Positions 6,571 to 13,740 of a stretch of DNA of 16,447 nucleotides are shown one piece after another. How positions within the stretch are numbered: position 1 is the stretch's first letter; the number at the start of each line of letters is the position of its first letter. The stretch covers positions 1-16,447 of the forward strand of contig CAZDOR010000012.1 in assembly GCA_964507105.1 (NCBI GenBank), written 5' to 3'. The translations under genes and the position numbers were made by a program. The stretch is from PWPS01 sp964507105. Its GTDB lineage: Bacteria; Patescibacteriota; Minisyncoccia; Minisyncoccales; PWPS01. The notes under the pieces are model-generated. The model saw only the letters and a list, made by a program, of their open reading frames with translations, was not told where the DNA came from and did not search any database.

Positions 6571-8295
6571 TTATTTTTTTGATTTTTGTTCTATATCGTC
6601 CATTAATTTTTCGACACTCATTTCCCCAACTTCTTCCCCTTTAAATCTTACATTTACGGTTTCTGACTCTTTCTCCCTTCCACCAACTACGAGAAGGTAG
6701 GGGATTTTTTGAGTTTGCCCGTTTCGTATAGCTTTTGACAGTGTTTCATTTACGCCCTCAACCTCTACTCTTACTCCTTTTTTTCTGAGTTGTGATTTTA
6801 TTTCATATGCATAATTTTCTTGATCCTCGGAAATCGGAATAATCCAGGCTTGGGTAGGCGCAAGCCAGACGGGAAAGTCACCTTCTGTGTGTTCTATATA
6901 GACGCCTAAAAACCTTTCCAGTGATCCAAGCAGTGCTCTGTGAATCATGAAAGGGGTCTCTTCTTCACCTTTGTCATTTATATAGGTCATATCAAATCTA
7001 TAAGGAATATTGAAGTCGATTTGAATAGTTGAAAGTTGCCATCTTCTACCCATTGCATCCACGGCATCAATATCTATTTTAGGCGCATAAAATGCAGCTT
7101 CTCCTTCATCTCTAACATATTTTTCCTGGCCGAAATTTTTTAAGGCATTCTCCAAAGCTTTTTCTGCCTTTTTCCATTGCTCATCATTTCCGAAGTAATC
7201 CTCTTTCTTTTTTGGATCTCTTACTGAAAGTTTAAAGATGAGATTCTCCATTCCCAGAGTAGAGTAGATATATTTAGTTATCTTTAGGGCACTTATTATT
7301 TCGTTTTGAAGCTGATCTCCTCTACAAATTATGTGTGCATCGTCTTGTGTGAATCCCCTGGGTCTGGTCAAACCGTGAAGCTCGCCGGATTTTTCATATC
7401 TATAGACAGTTCCCATTTCAGCCCATCTCTTTGGAAGCTCCCTATAACTTCTGGTTTTTGAGTTGTACATTTTAACATGAAATGGACAATTCATAGGTTT
7501 GAGTCTGTATTTTTTCTCATCCACTTCCATAGGCCCGTACATGTCTTCCGCATAGTGTTCCAGGTGGCCGGAAGTTTCCCAGAGATCTTCATTTGCTATG
7601 TGTGGAGTTGAAACTGTCTCATAGCCGTTTTCTAAATAAGTATTCATTGCAAAATCCATGAGTAGTTTTCTAAGCATTGCTCCTTTTGGTAGATATAAGG
7701 GAAGCCCTTGTCCGACCTCTTCATCGAACATGAAAAGTTCCAGCTTTTTTCCGATTTTTCTATGATCTCTTTTTTTAGCTTCTTTTCTTTTTTCGATGTA
7801 ATTATTTAGTTCTTTTTCAGTTTCAAAGGCGAGCCCGTAAATTCTTTGCATCATGTCGTTTTTCTCACTTCCTTTGAAGTAAGCTCCGGAAGTTCTATCT
7901 ATTTTAAAAGCTTTCGGGTTGAGATCACCGGTTGAATTAACATGAGGACCTTTACATAAATCTACAAAATCTCCAACCTTATAAACTGAAATTTTCTTCT
8001 CGTCAAGATCTTCTATGAGTTCCAGTTTATAAGGATCGTTTTTAAATAAATTTTTGGCTTGATTTTTCTTTATGACTTCTTTTTCGAACTTCAAATCCTC
8101 ATCGATTATGTCCTTCATCTCCTCTTCAATCTTTTTAAAATCTTCATCACTAACTGATATGTCTTTAAAATCATAATAGAATCCGTTTTCTATAGCCGGG
8201 CCTATACCAATTTTTGCATCGGGGTAGAGCTTTTTAACGGCTATCGCTAATACGTGAGAAAATGAATGTCTTAATTTTTCTAAATTATCATCCAT
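6571..8295 (-). CDS. thrS: Threonyl-tRNA synthetase, TGS-less form
   Basis: ThrRS charges tRNA-Thr with threonine. The 574-residue protein begins directly at the editing domain; the N-terminal TGS domain of about 60 residues seen in the 640-residue E. coli enzyme is missing. Editing-site residues are kept: H10 and H14 in HSFSH, and C114 and H118 in CKGPH, so removal of mischarged serine should work. The class II core shows motif 2 around R299-R311, zinc ligands C270, H321 and H452, and motif 3 (HRALLGSLERFLG, 452-464). The anticodon-binding domain starts near residue 478 (WLAPTQAWIIP) and includes a VVGGREKE loop. No usable upstream start could restore a TGS domain, because the preceding bases form the terminator of the leader. 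Expression is probably controlled by the threonine attenuator just upstream. Confidence 0.95.
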   Translation of the reverse strand: MDDNLEKLRHSFSHVLAIAVKKLYPDAKIGIGPAIENGFYYDFKDISVSDEDFKKIEEEMKDIIDEDLKFEKEVIKKNQAKNLFKNDPYKLELIEDLDEKKISVYKVGDFVDLCKGPHVNSTGDLNPKAFKIDRTSGAYFKGSEKNDMMQRIYGLAFETEKELNNYIEKRKEAKKRDHRKIGKKLELFMFDEEVGQGLPLYLPKGAMLRKLLMDFAMNTYLENGYETVSTPHIANEDLWETSGHLEHYAEDMYGPMEVDEKKYRLKPMNCPFHVKMYNSKTRSYRELPKRWAEMGTVYRYEKSGELHGLTRPRGFTQDDAHIICRGDQLQNEIISALKITKYIYSTLGMENLIFKLSVRDPKKKEDYFGNDEQWKKAEKALENALKNFGQEKYVRDEGEAAFYAPKIDIDAVDAMGRRWQLSTIQIDFNIPYRFDMTYINDKGEEETPFMIHRALLGSLERFLGVYIEHTEGDFPVWLAPTQAWIIPISEDQENYAYEIKSQLRKKGVRVEVEGVNETLSKAIRNGQTQKIPYLLVVGGREKESETVNVRFKGEEVGEMSVEKLMDDIEQKSKK

Positions 8296-8327
8296 AGTTT
8301 TGTTTTTATTATTTTATCACAGGGTTT

Positions 8328-8357
8328 AAAAAAGAAAAAACCTCTTTGGGAGAGGTT
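8328..8357 (-). terminator. Attenuator terminator (3:4 hairpin) before thrS
   Basis: On the minus strand AACCTCT (8357-8351) pairs perfectly with AGAGGTT (8345-8339) across a CCCAA loop. Six Ts, a C and six more Ts follow. It lies about 30 bases before the thrS start and upstream of the gene it would silence, so it is a regulatory terminator. It would also stop readthrough from dnaE. Confidence 0.85.
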
Positions 8358-8421
8358 CTTGTAAATTCAGATAAACTACAAGCAACCTCTCATAAAGAGG
8401 TGGTTGTGTCCATTGTAGTTT
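8351..8421 (-). promoter_or_regulatory. Threonine-responsive attenuator with alternative hairpins
   Basis: Three exclusive pairings are visible on the minus strand. Protector 1:2 pairs AAACTACAA (8421-8413) with TTGTAGTTT (8381-8373), and inside it ACCTCT (8401-8396) with AGAGGT (8390-8385). Antiterminator 2:3 pairs AGAGGTT (8390-8384) with AACCTCT (8357-8351) and CTTGTA (8382-8377) with TACAAG (8363-8358): 13 bp with one bulged G. Terminator 3:4 reuses 8357-8351. The leader ORF's Thr codons lie in segment 1, and the last base of its stop codon is the first base of segment 2. A ribosome that finishes the peptide would mask segment 2 and allow termination. One stalled at Thr codons would free segment 2 and allow thrS transcription. 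Confidence 0.8.
8390..8413 (-). CDS. thrS leader peptide (Met-Asp-Thr-Thr-Thr-Ser-Leu)
   Basis: The seven-codon frame ATG GAC ACA ACC ACC TCT TTA ends in TGA (8392-8390). Three consecutive Thr codons sit just before thrS. In the same frame a GTG at 8440-8438 would give a 16-residue version with two further Thr codons (ACT ACA) directly before the ATG, so five of seven codons around that point are Thr or flank it. The GTG lies about where the predicted promoter would start transcription, so that version would be nearly leaderless. Neither start has a Shine-Dalgarno site, and neither does thrS. The peptide itself is unlikely to have a function; its translation is the sensor. Confidence 0.75.
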   Translation of the reverse strand: MDTTTSL

Positions 8422-8449
8422 TTTTATTTTTGTAGTTCACTGTACTTTC

Positions 8450-8477
8450 ATTTTACAAGCTAATTTTTAGAAGTCAA
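8450..8477 (-). promoter_or_regulatory. Promoter of the thrS leader and operon
   Basis: On the minus strand, TTGACT (8477-8472) and TAAAAT (8455-8450) are separated by 16 bases. The -35 box begins directly after the dnaE stop codon. The predicted start near 8443-8440 lies just before the leader peptide frame, which supports a dedicated attenuated transcript. Confidence 0.7.
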
Positions 8478-8478
8478 A

Positions 8479-11400
8479 TTAATCTATTTTTTTAACTTTG
8501 TCGGCGATAATTTTAGGGTTTTCATCTCTGTGATTTATTTTCCCGTGAATAAAAACGATATTATTTTCATCAAGTAGCGTTTTGTATTTCCTGTAGGTAT
8601 CGGGAAAAAGGATAATTTCCATTTCTTCTTTTTTGTCTTTCAGAGTTATGAAGGCCATTCGATTTCCGTTCTTGGTTGTGATTTCTTTTGTCTTCGAGAT
8701 CATCCCACCAACTCGAACTTTTTTATCCGATATTTGTTTTTTTGCTTTTTGTAAACTCATTGCTTTTGATAATTTTTCTTTATGTCTGTCGAGAGGGTGT
8801 CCGGTGATAAATAAGCCGAGAAGCTCTTTTTCCCATTGTAGTTTTTTTTCAATTGAGGCGGATTCAACTTTTTTCAGTTTTATTTTAGTTTGATATACGT
8901 CGTTGGTATCAAATAAACCGGATTGTCCCGATTTCTCTTTTTTTCTTATTTCTTTACTATAAGTAAGGATTTTTTCCATATTTTTTAATATTTTATTTCT
9001 TTCCATAAAAAATTCGAAAGCCCCGGCTTTAGCCAAGGATTCAAGTGATTTTTTATTTAAGTGTCGAGAATGAATTCTGGAAAGAAAGTCATCCAGGGAA
9101 TTGTATTTTCCGTTTTCTTTTCTGTCTTCTACGATTTCTTCGACTAATTTTGTTCCGACGTTTTTGACTGCTGCGAGTCCGAATCTAATTTTGTTTTCTC
9201 CGGGCACCACACTGAAGTGGGTAAAGCTTTCGTTTACGTCCGGTTGTAAGACCTCTATTCCCATTCTTTTGCATTCTCCCATTATAAATCCCAGCCGATC
9301 GATATTTTTTTGTTCGGAGGTGAGCAGGGAAGACATAAATTCTTCCGGGTAGTGAGCTTTTAGATAGGCCGTTTGATAAGCTATTTGAGCATAGGCGGCC
9401 GCATGACTTTTATTAAAAGAGTATTGGGCGAAAGGTTTGATCCATCCCCAAATTTCTTTTCCCAATTCTTTGGAATAGCCGCTCTTTTGTAGACCAGTCA
9501 AAAACTTTTCTTTTTGACTTTTCAGTAAAGAGGCAATTTTTTTGCCGATCGCCTTCCTTAATATATCCGCTTCGGCAAGTGAGTATCCTGCCATCTCTTG
9601 AGCAATTCTCATAACCTGTTCTTGGTAAACGCATACTCCGTAGGTGGGTTCCAATATGGGCTCCAGATCTGGATGAAGATACTCAACCTCCTCTTTTCCG
9701 TGTTTTCTTTTGATGTAAGTCGGAATATATTGCATGGGTCCCGGACGGTAAAGAGCCACCATAGCAATAATGTCTTCCATGTTCGTTGGTTTTAATTTTT
9801 TTAAGTATCTTTGAAATCCGGACGATTCCAGCTGAAAAACACCGGTTGTATTTCCTTCTTGAAGAAGTTCAAAAGTCTTTTTGTCGTCCAATTTTAACTC
9901 ATCCATATCAATATTTTTTCCATGAACAGCGTAAATTTTTTTCAAAGTATCTTCGATGATAGTTAAATTTTTGAGGCCTAAAATATCCATTTTCAAAAGG
10001 CCGATATCTTCAATCGAGTGCATTTCGTATTGGGTGACCACGGCGTCATCGTCTTGAGACGGGTGTTGTAAGGGTACTCGATTGGGAAGCGGTTCATTAC
10101 CGATAACCAATCCGCATGCGTGTGTTGATGCGTGCCTTACTACACCCTCCAATCTCTTTGCGGCATCGATCAATTTTTCCGCTTTGGGATCGGTATTATA
10201 AAGTTTTCGAAAATCTACACTGTTTTCCAGGGCCTCTTCCAAGCTTTGCCCCATTGGTATCATCTTAGCTACTCTATCACAATAACTGTATTCGTAACCC
10301 ATTGCCCTTCCGGTGTCTCTAATTGCTGCTCTTGCGGCCATTGTTCCAAATGTGATAATTTGAGCCACATTTTCTTTTCCGTATGTATTGGCAATGTATT
10401 CGATGACTTCATCCCTACGTTTATCCGTGAAGTCCAGATCGATGTCCGGCATCGATACTTTGGCCCTTCCGGGATTTAAAAACCTTTCAAAAATAAGATC
10501 GTATCGTAAAGGATCGATGTTGGTGATCCTAAGTAGGTAAGACACCAAAGACCCCCCGGCCGACCCTCTTCCGGGGCCTACGACTATGTGATTTTCTTTA
10601 GCCCAATTGACAAAGTCTTGAACAATAAGAAAGTAGGAGGCGAATCCGGTTTCATTAATAATACTTAGTTCATAATTCAGCCTTTCTTTTGCCTCCTTTA
10701 GCATATCTTCGTCATATCTTTTTTTTAGATTTTTTTCACATAAATCTCTGAGATGATCTTCATAACTTTTTCCTTCCGGAGTGGGATATTTCGGTAAGCG
10801 GGTTTTTCCCAGTTCGAATTCGAATTGACAAAGTTTTTTTATTTTTTGAGTATTTTTTATGGCTTCCGGAACATCGCTGAATATTTCAGCCATTTCCTCC
10901 GGAGTCTTCATTGAGAAATCATCTTCTCTCAAAGAAATCCTGTCGGGATCATTTATATCCGACCCGGTGCTTATTGACATCAATATGTCTTGTATTTCGG
11001 CATCCTCTGGTTTTAAATAATGACTATCACAAGTTGCAACTAATCCTATATCCAATTCTTTCGACCATTTTTTGAGAGTTTTATTAATTTTCTTTTGATC
11101 AGGTATGTTGGGGTGGTGTTGCAGTTCAAAATAAAAAGAGTCTTTCCCAAACATCTTTTTATATTTCAAGGCTATTTTTTTTGCTTGCTCCTTTTTTCCG
11201 GATAATATGTATTGTGGTATCTTTCCCTGAATGCAGGCGGTCAGAGCTATTAGACCCTCACAGTGTTTTTCCAGTAGCTCTTCATCTATTCGGGGCTTAT
11301 AGTAAAAACCTCTCAAGTGTGCTTCAGTAATCATTTTCACCAAATTTTTGTAGCCTTTTTTATTTTTTACCAAAAGAACCAAGTGGTAATTTTTATTATC

Positions 11401-11643
11401 TATTTTCGGTCGTTTTTGATCCAACTTGTCTATTGCCACATAAAGCTCGGATCCGATGATAGGCTTTATGTCTTTTTGTTTGGCTTTTTTGTAAAATTCT
11501 ACGGCACCATATAAAACTCCATGATCAGTGATTGCTACGGAGTCCATACCGCTATTTTTTACGTGCTCCACCAGTTCTTCTATTTTAGGAAGACCATCGA
11601 GAATGCTATAATGCGAGTGGACATGTAAATGTGTAAAATTCAT
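8479..11643 (-). CDS. dnaE: DNA polymerase III alpha subunit DnaE
   Basis: This is the replicative DNA polymerase, 1054 residues against about 1160 in E. coli. The N-terminal PHP domain keeps a full-looking metal-ligand set: H7, H9, D16, H41, E66, H87, C137, D206 and H208. The polymerase core has GPGRGSAGGSLVSYLL (356-371), the catalytic D400 and D402 in PDIDLDF, and the third Asp at D553 in KMDILGL. A helix-hairpin-helix region lies near 820-875, a beta-clamp-binding motif QSGLF at 907-911 and an OB fold at about 975-1054. The protein ends there, so the C-terminal tau-binding domain of E. coli is missing. The ATG at 11643 gives the canonical FTHLHVHSHYS start. The gene is divergent from rnhB, and thrS follows on the same strand with its own promoter. 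Confidence 0.96.
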   Translation of the reverse strand: MNFTHLHVHSHYSILDGLPKIEELVEHVKNSGMDSVAITDHGVLYGAVEFYKKAKQKDIKPIIGSELYVAIDKLDQKRPKIDNKNYHLVLLVKNKKGYKNLVKMITEAHLRGFYYKPRIDEELLEKHCEGLIALTACIQGKIPQYILSGKKEQAKKIALKYKKMFGKDSFYFELQHHPNIPDQKKINKTLKKWSKELDIGLVATCDSHYLKPEDAEIQDILMSISTGSDINDPDRISLREDDFSMKTPEEMAEIFSDVPEAIKNTQKIKKLCQFEFELGKTRLPKYPTPEGKSYEDHLRDLCEKNLKKRYDEDMLKEAKERLNYELSIINETGFASYFLIVQDFVNWAKENHIVVGPGRGSAGGSLVSYLLRITNIDPLRYDLIFERFLNPGRAKVSMPDIDLDFTDKRRDEVIEYIANTYGKENVAQIITFGTMAARAAIRDTGRAMGYEYSYCDRVAKMIPMGQSLEEALENSVDFRKLYNTDPKAEKLIDAAKRLEGVVRHASTHACGLVIGNEPLPNRVPLQHPSQDDDAVVTQYEMHSIEDIGLLKMDILGLKNLTIIEDTLKKIYAVHGKNIDMDELKLDDKKTFELLQEGNTTGVFQLESSGFQRYLKKLKPTNMEDIIAMVALYRPGPMQYIPTYIKRKHGKEEVEYLHPDLEPILEPTYGVCVYQEQVMRIAQEMAGYSLAEADILRKAIGKKIASLLKSQKEKFLTGLQKSGYSKELGKEIWGWIKPFAQYSFNKSHAAAYAQIAYQTAYLKAHYPEEFMSSLLTSEQKNIDRLGFIMGECKRMGIEVLQPDVNESFTHFSVVPGENKIRFGLAAVKNVGTKLVEEIVEDRKENGKYNSLDDFLSRIHSRHLNKKSLESLAKAGAFEFFMERNKILKNMEKILTYSKEIRKKEKSGQSGLFDTNDVYQTKIKLKKVESASIEKKLQWEKELLGLFITGHPLDRHKEKLSKAMSLQKAKKQISDKKVRVGGMISKTKEITTKNGNRMAFITLKDKKEEMEIILFPDTYRKYKTLLDENNIVFIHGKINHRDENPKIIADKVKKID

Positions 11644-11655
11644 TAGAATGTCTAA

Positions 11656-11661
11656 ATTATA
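11656..11661 (-). promoter_or_regulatory. Likely -10 box of dnaE, near-leaderless
   Basis: A perfect TATAAT lies on the minus strand 12 bases before the dnaE ATG. A start 6-7 bases downstream would leave a leader of only about 6 bases. No convincing -35 hexamer is present at the usual distance, so the call is tentative. The gap to the divergent rnhB is only 63 bases. Confidence 0.4.
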
Positions 11662-11706
11662 CTTACGCTACTTTTAATAATATAAAAAATTAATTTAAAA
11701 ATAAAG

Positions 11707-12270
11707 ATGATGGATGAAAATGAAAAGGTGATAGGAGTGGATGAAGCCGGCAGAGGGCCGTTGGCCGGCCCCGTTTTTGCCGGGGCAGCTTATATAAGAG
11801 GGGATGTCGGATTTTTAAAGGAAATTAAAGATAGCAAAAAAATATCGGAAAAGAAGAGAGAGGAGCTTTATAATCAGATTATAGAAAGTGAAAAAATTAT
11901 TACCTCCATAGCTTATATGAGTTCGAACATTATAGATACCTTTAATATATTGGAGGCGACAAAATTAGCTATGAAGGAAGCGGTAGAAGGAATAAAAAAA
12001 GAGGGATTGGTTGTGGTGGATGGTAATTTTAAAATACCGGTTCAAGAAAAACAAAAATCAATAATCAGAGCGGATGAAAAAATTATAGAATGTTCAATTG
12101 CTTCAATAGTAGCTAAAGTTTCGCGGGATAAAGTAATGAGGAAGATGGGAAAAAAGCATCCGGTTTACGGATTTGAAAAGCACAAGGGATATCCAACCAA
12201 AATGCATAAAAAAGCGCTCAGCAAATATGGCCCTTGTTCACTACACAGAAAGACCTTCAAGTTAAAATGA
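11707..12270 (+). CDS. rnhB: Ribonuclease HII
   Basis: RNase HII cuts the RNA strand of RNA-DNA hybrids and starts removal of single ribonucleotides from DNA. The 187-residue protein has the type 2 signature VDEAGRGPLAGPV (11-23) with D12 and E13. The other two acidic residues are D105 (VVDGNFKIP) and D123 (RADEKI), followed by ECSIASIVAKVSRD (128-141). The end has the GYPTKMH and YGPCSLHRKTF blocks. It starts at a double ATG; the first (11707) is used, and the second is equally possible. It ends in TGA, which shows that TGA is a stop here. It heads the rightward cluster, and no clear promoter was identified in the short gap to dnaE. Confidence 0.95.
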   Translation: MMDENEKVIGVDEAGRGPLAGPVFAGAAYIRGDVGFLKEIKDSKKISEKKREELYNQIIESEKIITSIAYMSSNIIDTFNILEATKLAMKEAVEGIKKEGLVVVDGNFKIPVQEKQKSIIRADEKIIECSIASIVAKVSRDKVMRKMGKKHPVYGFEKHKGYPTKMHKKALSKYGPCSLHRKTFKLK

Positions 12271-12275
12271 ATTAT

Positions 12276-12304
12276 TTGCCTTGAATGATTTTATCTGTTA
12301 CAAT
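12276..12304 (+). promoter_or_regulatory. Promoter of rpmF
   Basis: TTGCCT (12276-12281) and TACAAT (12299-12304) are separated by 17 bases, with a TG one base before the -10 (extended -10). It lies just after the rnhB stop and 27 bases before the rpmF ATG, which would let the ribosomal and RNA-processing genes be expressed apart from rnhB. Confidence 0.5.
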
Positions 12305-12331
12305 AAAGAACGTTTAACCAAAATCATAATC

Positions 12332-12601
12332 ATGGCTGTACCGAAAAAAAGGACAACTAAGTCTCGAAAAAATAATCGCAGGATGCACATATATCTCGAG
12401 AATCCGCCCCTAACTGATTGTCCGACCTGCGGAGAAAAAATCAGAAGGCATCACATGTGCAAAAATTGTGGACACTATAAAAACAAGCAAGTGGTGGATG
12501 TTATGGAAGAATTGACTGAGAAAGAGCAAAAGAAAAAAGAAGAAAAAATGGAGAAAAATAGACCTGATGGACCTTTAAACATGGAGAATTTGTCAAAATA
12601 A
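12332..12601 (+). CDS. rpmF: Large-subunit ribosomal protein bL32 with extended C-terminus
   Basis: The 89-residue protein starts MAVPKKRTTKSRKNNRR, the typical bL32 N-terminus. It then has a zinc ribbon with C30, C33, C43 and C46 (CPTC ... CKNC). The core ends near residue 55; usual bL32 has about 56-65 residues. A charged helical tail of roughly 30 residues rich in Glu and Lys follows, which is unusual for the family. A TTG at 12281 lies in frame but overlaps the rpmF promoter, and its added residues do not look like bL32, so the ATG at 12332 is the start. nusB follows 3 bases after the stop. Confidence 0.95.
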   Translation: MAVPKKRTTKSRKNNRRMHIYLENPPLTDCPTCGEKIRRHHMCKNCGHYKNKQVVDVMEELTEKEQKKKEEKMEKNRPDGPLNMENLSK

Positions 12602-12604
12602 ATT

Positions 12605-13042
12605 ATGTCTTCAAGGCATTTGGCGAGAAGAATTGTTTTACAAACTCTTTACGAGTGGGATTTTACAGGTAGAGAAGGTTATTGGCAAAAGATGATGACC
12701 AATAATTTTGAGGAGTTCAATCCTGATTTGGATGAGAATGAATTTGCAAAAGAGTTGATTCAAGGAATAATGGACAGCTTCGATGAACTTAACAAAATAA
12801 TTATTTCTGCTGCCCCACAATGGCCTTTGGAAAAAATAACCGTAGTCGATAGAAATGTCTTGAGAATAGGGCTTTATGAGTTAATTTTTAGTGATGATGA
12901 CGAGGTTCCTCCGAAGGTGGCGATAAATGAGGCAATTGAATTAGCTAAAGAATTCGGAGGGGAAAGCTCCGGAAAGTTCGTCAATGGAGTTCTTGGTACG
13001 GTCTATAATGAAATGAAAAAAGATAATGAGGAAGAAGTATAA
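12605..13042 (+). CDS. nusB: Transcription antitermination factor NusB
   Basis: NusB binds boxA RNA together with ribosomal protein S10 and keeps RNA polymerase processive on rRNA operons. The 145-residue all-helical protein starts with the basic RHLARRIVLQTLYEWDF block, a typical RNA-binding first helix. It ends with the family block of VDRNVLRIGLYEL, PPKVAINEAIELAKEFGG and SGKFVNGVLG. The length matches the family. The last 17 bases overlap the start of rnc in another frame, so rnc translation is probably coupled to it. Confidence 0.95.
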   Translation: MSSRHLARRIVLQTLYEWDFTGREGYWQKMMTNNFEEFNPDLDENEFAKELIQGIMDSFDELNKIIISAAPQWPLEKITVVDRNVLRIGLYELIFSDDDEVPPKVAINEAIELAKEFGGESSGKFVNGVLGTVYNEMKKDNEEEV

Positions 13043-13727
13043 AAAATTTAAAAATATTGAGGAAAAAATCGGGATTAAATTTGATAAATTTTCTTTATTG
13101 GTTCAGGCCTTTTGCCACAGATCATATTTGAATGAAAATCCCGATTTTGACCTTAATCACAATGAAAGGTTGGAGTTTTTAGGGGATGCGGTTATGGAGT
13201 TGGTAGTTACGGAACACTTGTTTTTAAATTATCCTGAAAAGTTAGAGGGTGAGCTCACTGATTGGCGTGCAGCTTTAGTAAACACGAAAATGATTTCGGA
13301 AGTGGCTCAAGGGCTCGGTTTGTCCGACTACTTGCTTCTTTCGAACGGTGAAAGAAAAGGATGTGGAAGAGCAAGACGACATATGCTCGCTGACACTTTC
13401 GAGTCTTTAATCGGGGCGATATACGTGGATAGTGGATATGAAAAAACAAAAGGATTTATTGAAAAAAACTTGATAGAAAAGAAACTTCCCAGGATTATTT
13501 CCCTCGAGCTTTTTAAGGATCCGAAATCGGAACTTCAAGAAATTGCTCAAGAGAAAACTGGGATTACGCCGGAATACAAAGTTTTGAGTGAATCCGGCCC
13601 GGATCATAATAAGTGTTTTTTGATAGGGGTGTTTTTAGAGGATAAAAAGCTTGCTCAGGGGTCGGGAAATTCAAAAAAGGAGGCTGAAGAAAAAGCTGCG
13701 AAAAAGGCACTTGAAAAAAATTATTAA
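13026..13727 (+). CDS. rnc: Ribonuclease III
   Basis: RNase III cuts double-stranded RNA, above all the rRNA precursor stems and some mRNA leaders. The 233-residue protein has the signature NERLEFLGDAVMEL with catalytic E47 and D54, and the second half of the active site in LADTFESLIGAIYVDSG with D123 and E126. A double-stranded RNA-binding domain (about 160-231) starts at DPKSELQEIAQ and ends in KKEAEEKAAKKAL. All catalytic positions are present, so it should be active. The ATG at 13026 lies inside the end of nusB. rpsP follows after 13 bases, joining rRNA processing to ribosome assembly in one transcript. Confidence 0.96.
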   Translation: MRKKYKKFKNIEEKIGIKFDKFSLLVQAFCHRSYLNENPDFDLNHNERLEFLGDAVMELVVTEHLFLNYPEKLEGELTDWRAALVNTKMISEVAQGLGLSDYLLLSNGERKGCGRARRHMLADTFESLIGAIYVDSGYEKTKGFIEKNLIEKKLPRIISLELFKDPKSELQEIAQEKTGITPEYKVLSESGPDHNKCFLIGVFLEDKKLAQGSGNSKKEAEEKAAKKALEKNY

Positions 13728-13740
13728 TAACAAATAAAAT

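Noticed and set aside
8296..8478. T-box riboswitch upstream of thrS
   Set aside because: No T-box consensus sequence or specifier stem I can identify is present, and the region is too short for one. The Thr-codon frame and the alternative hairpins explain it better.
12281..12331. TTG start extending rpmF
   Set aside because: The TTG overlaps the predicted rpmF promoter, and the extra residues do not belong to bL32, which starts at MAVPKK.
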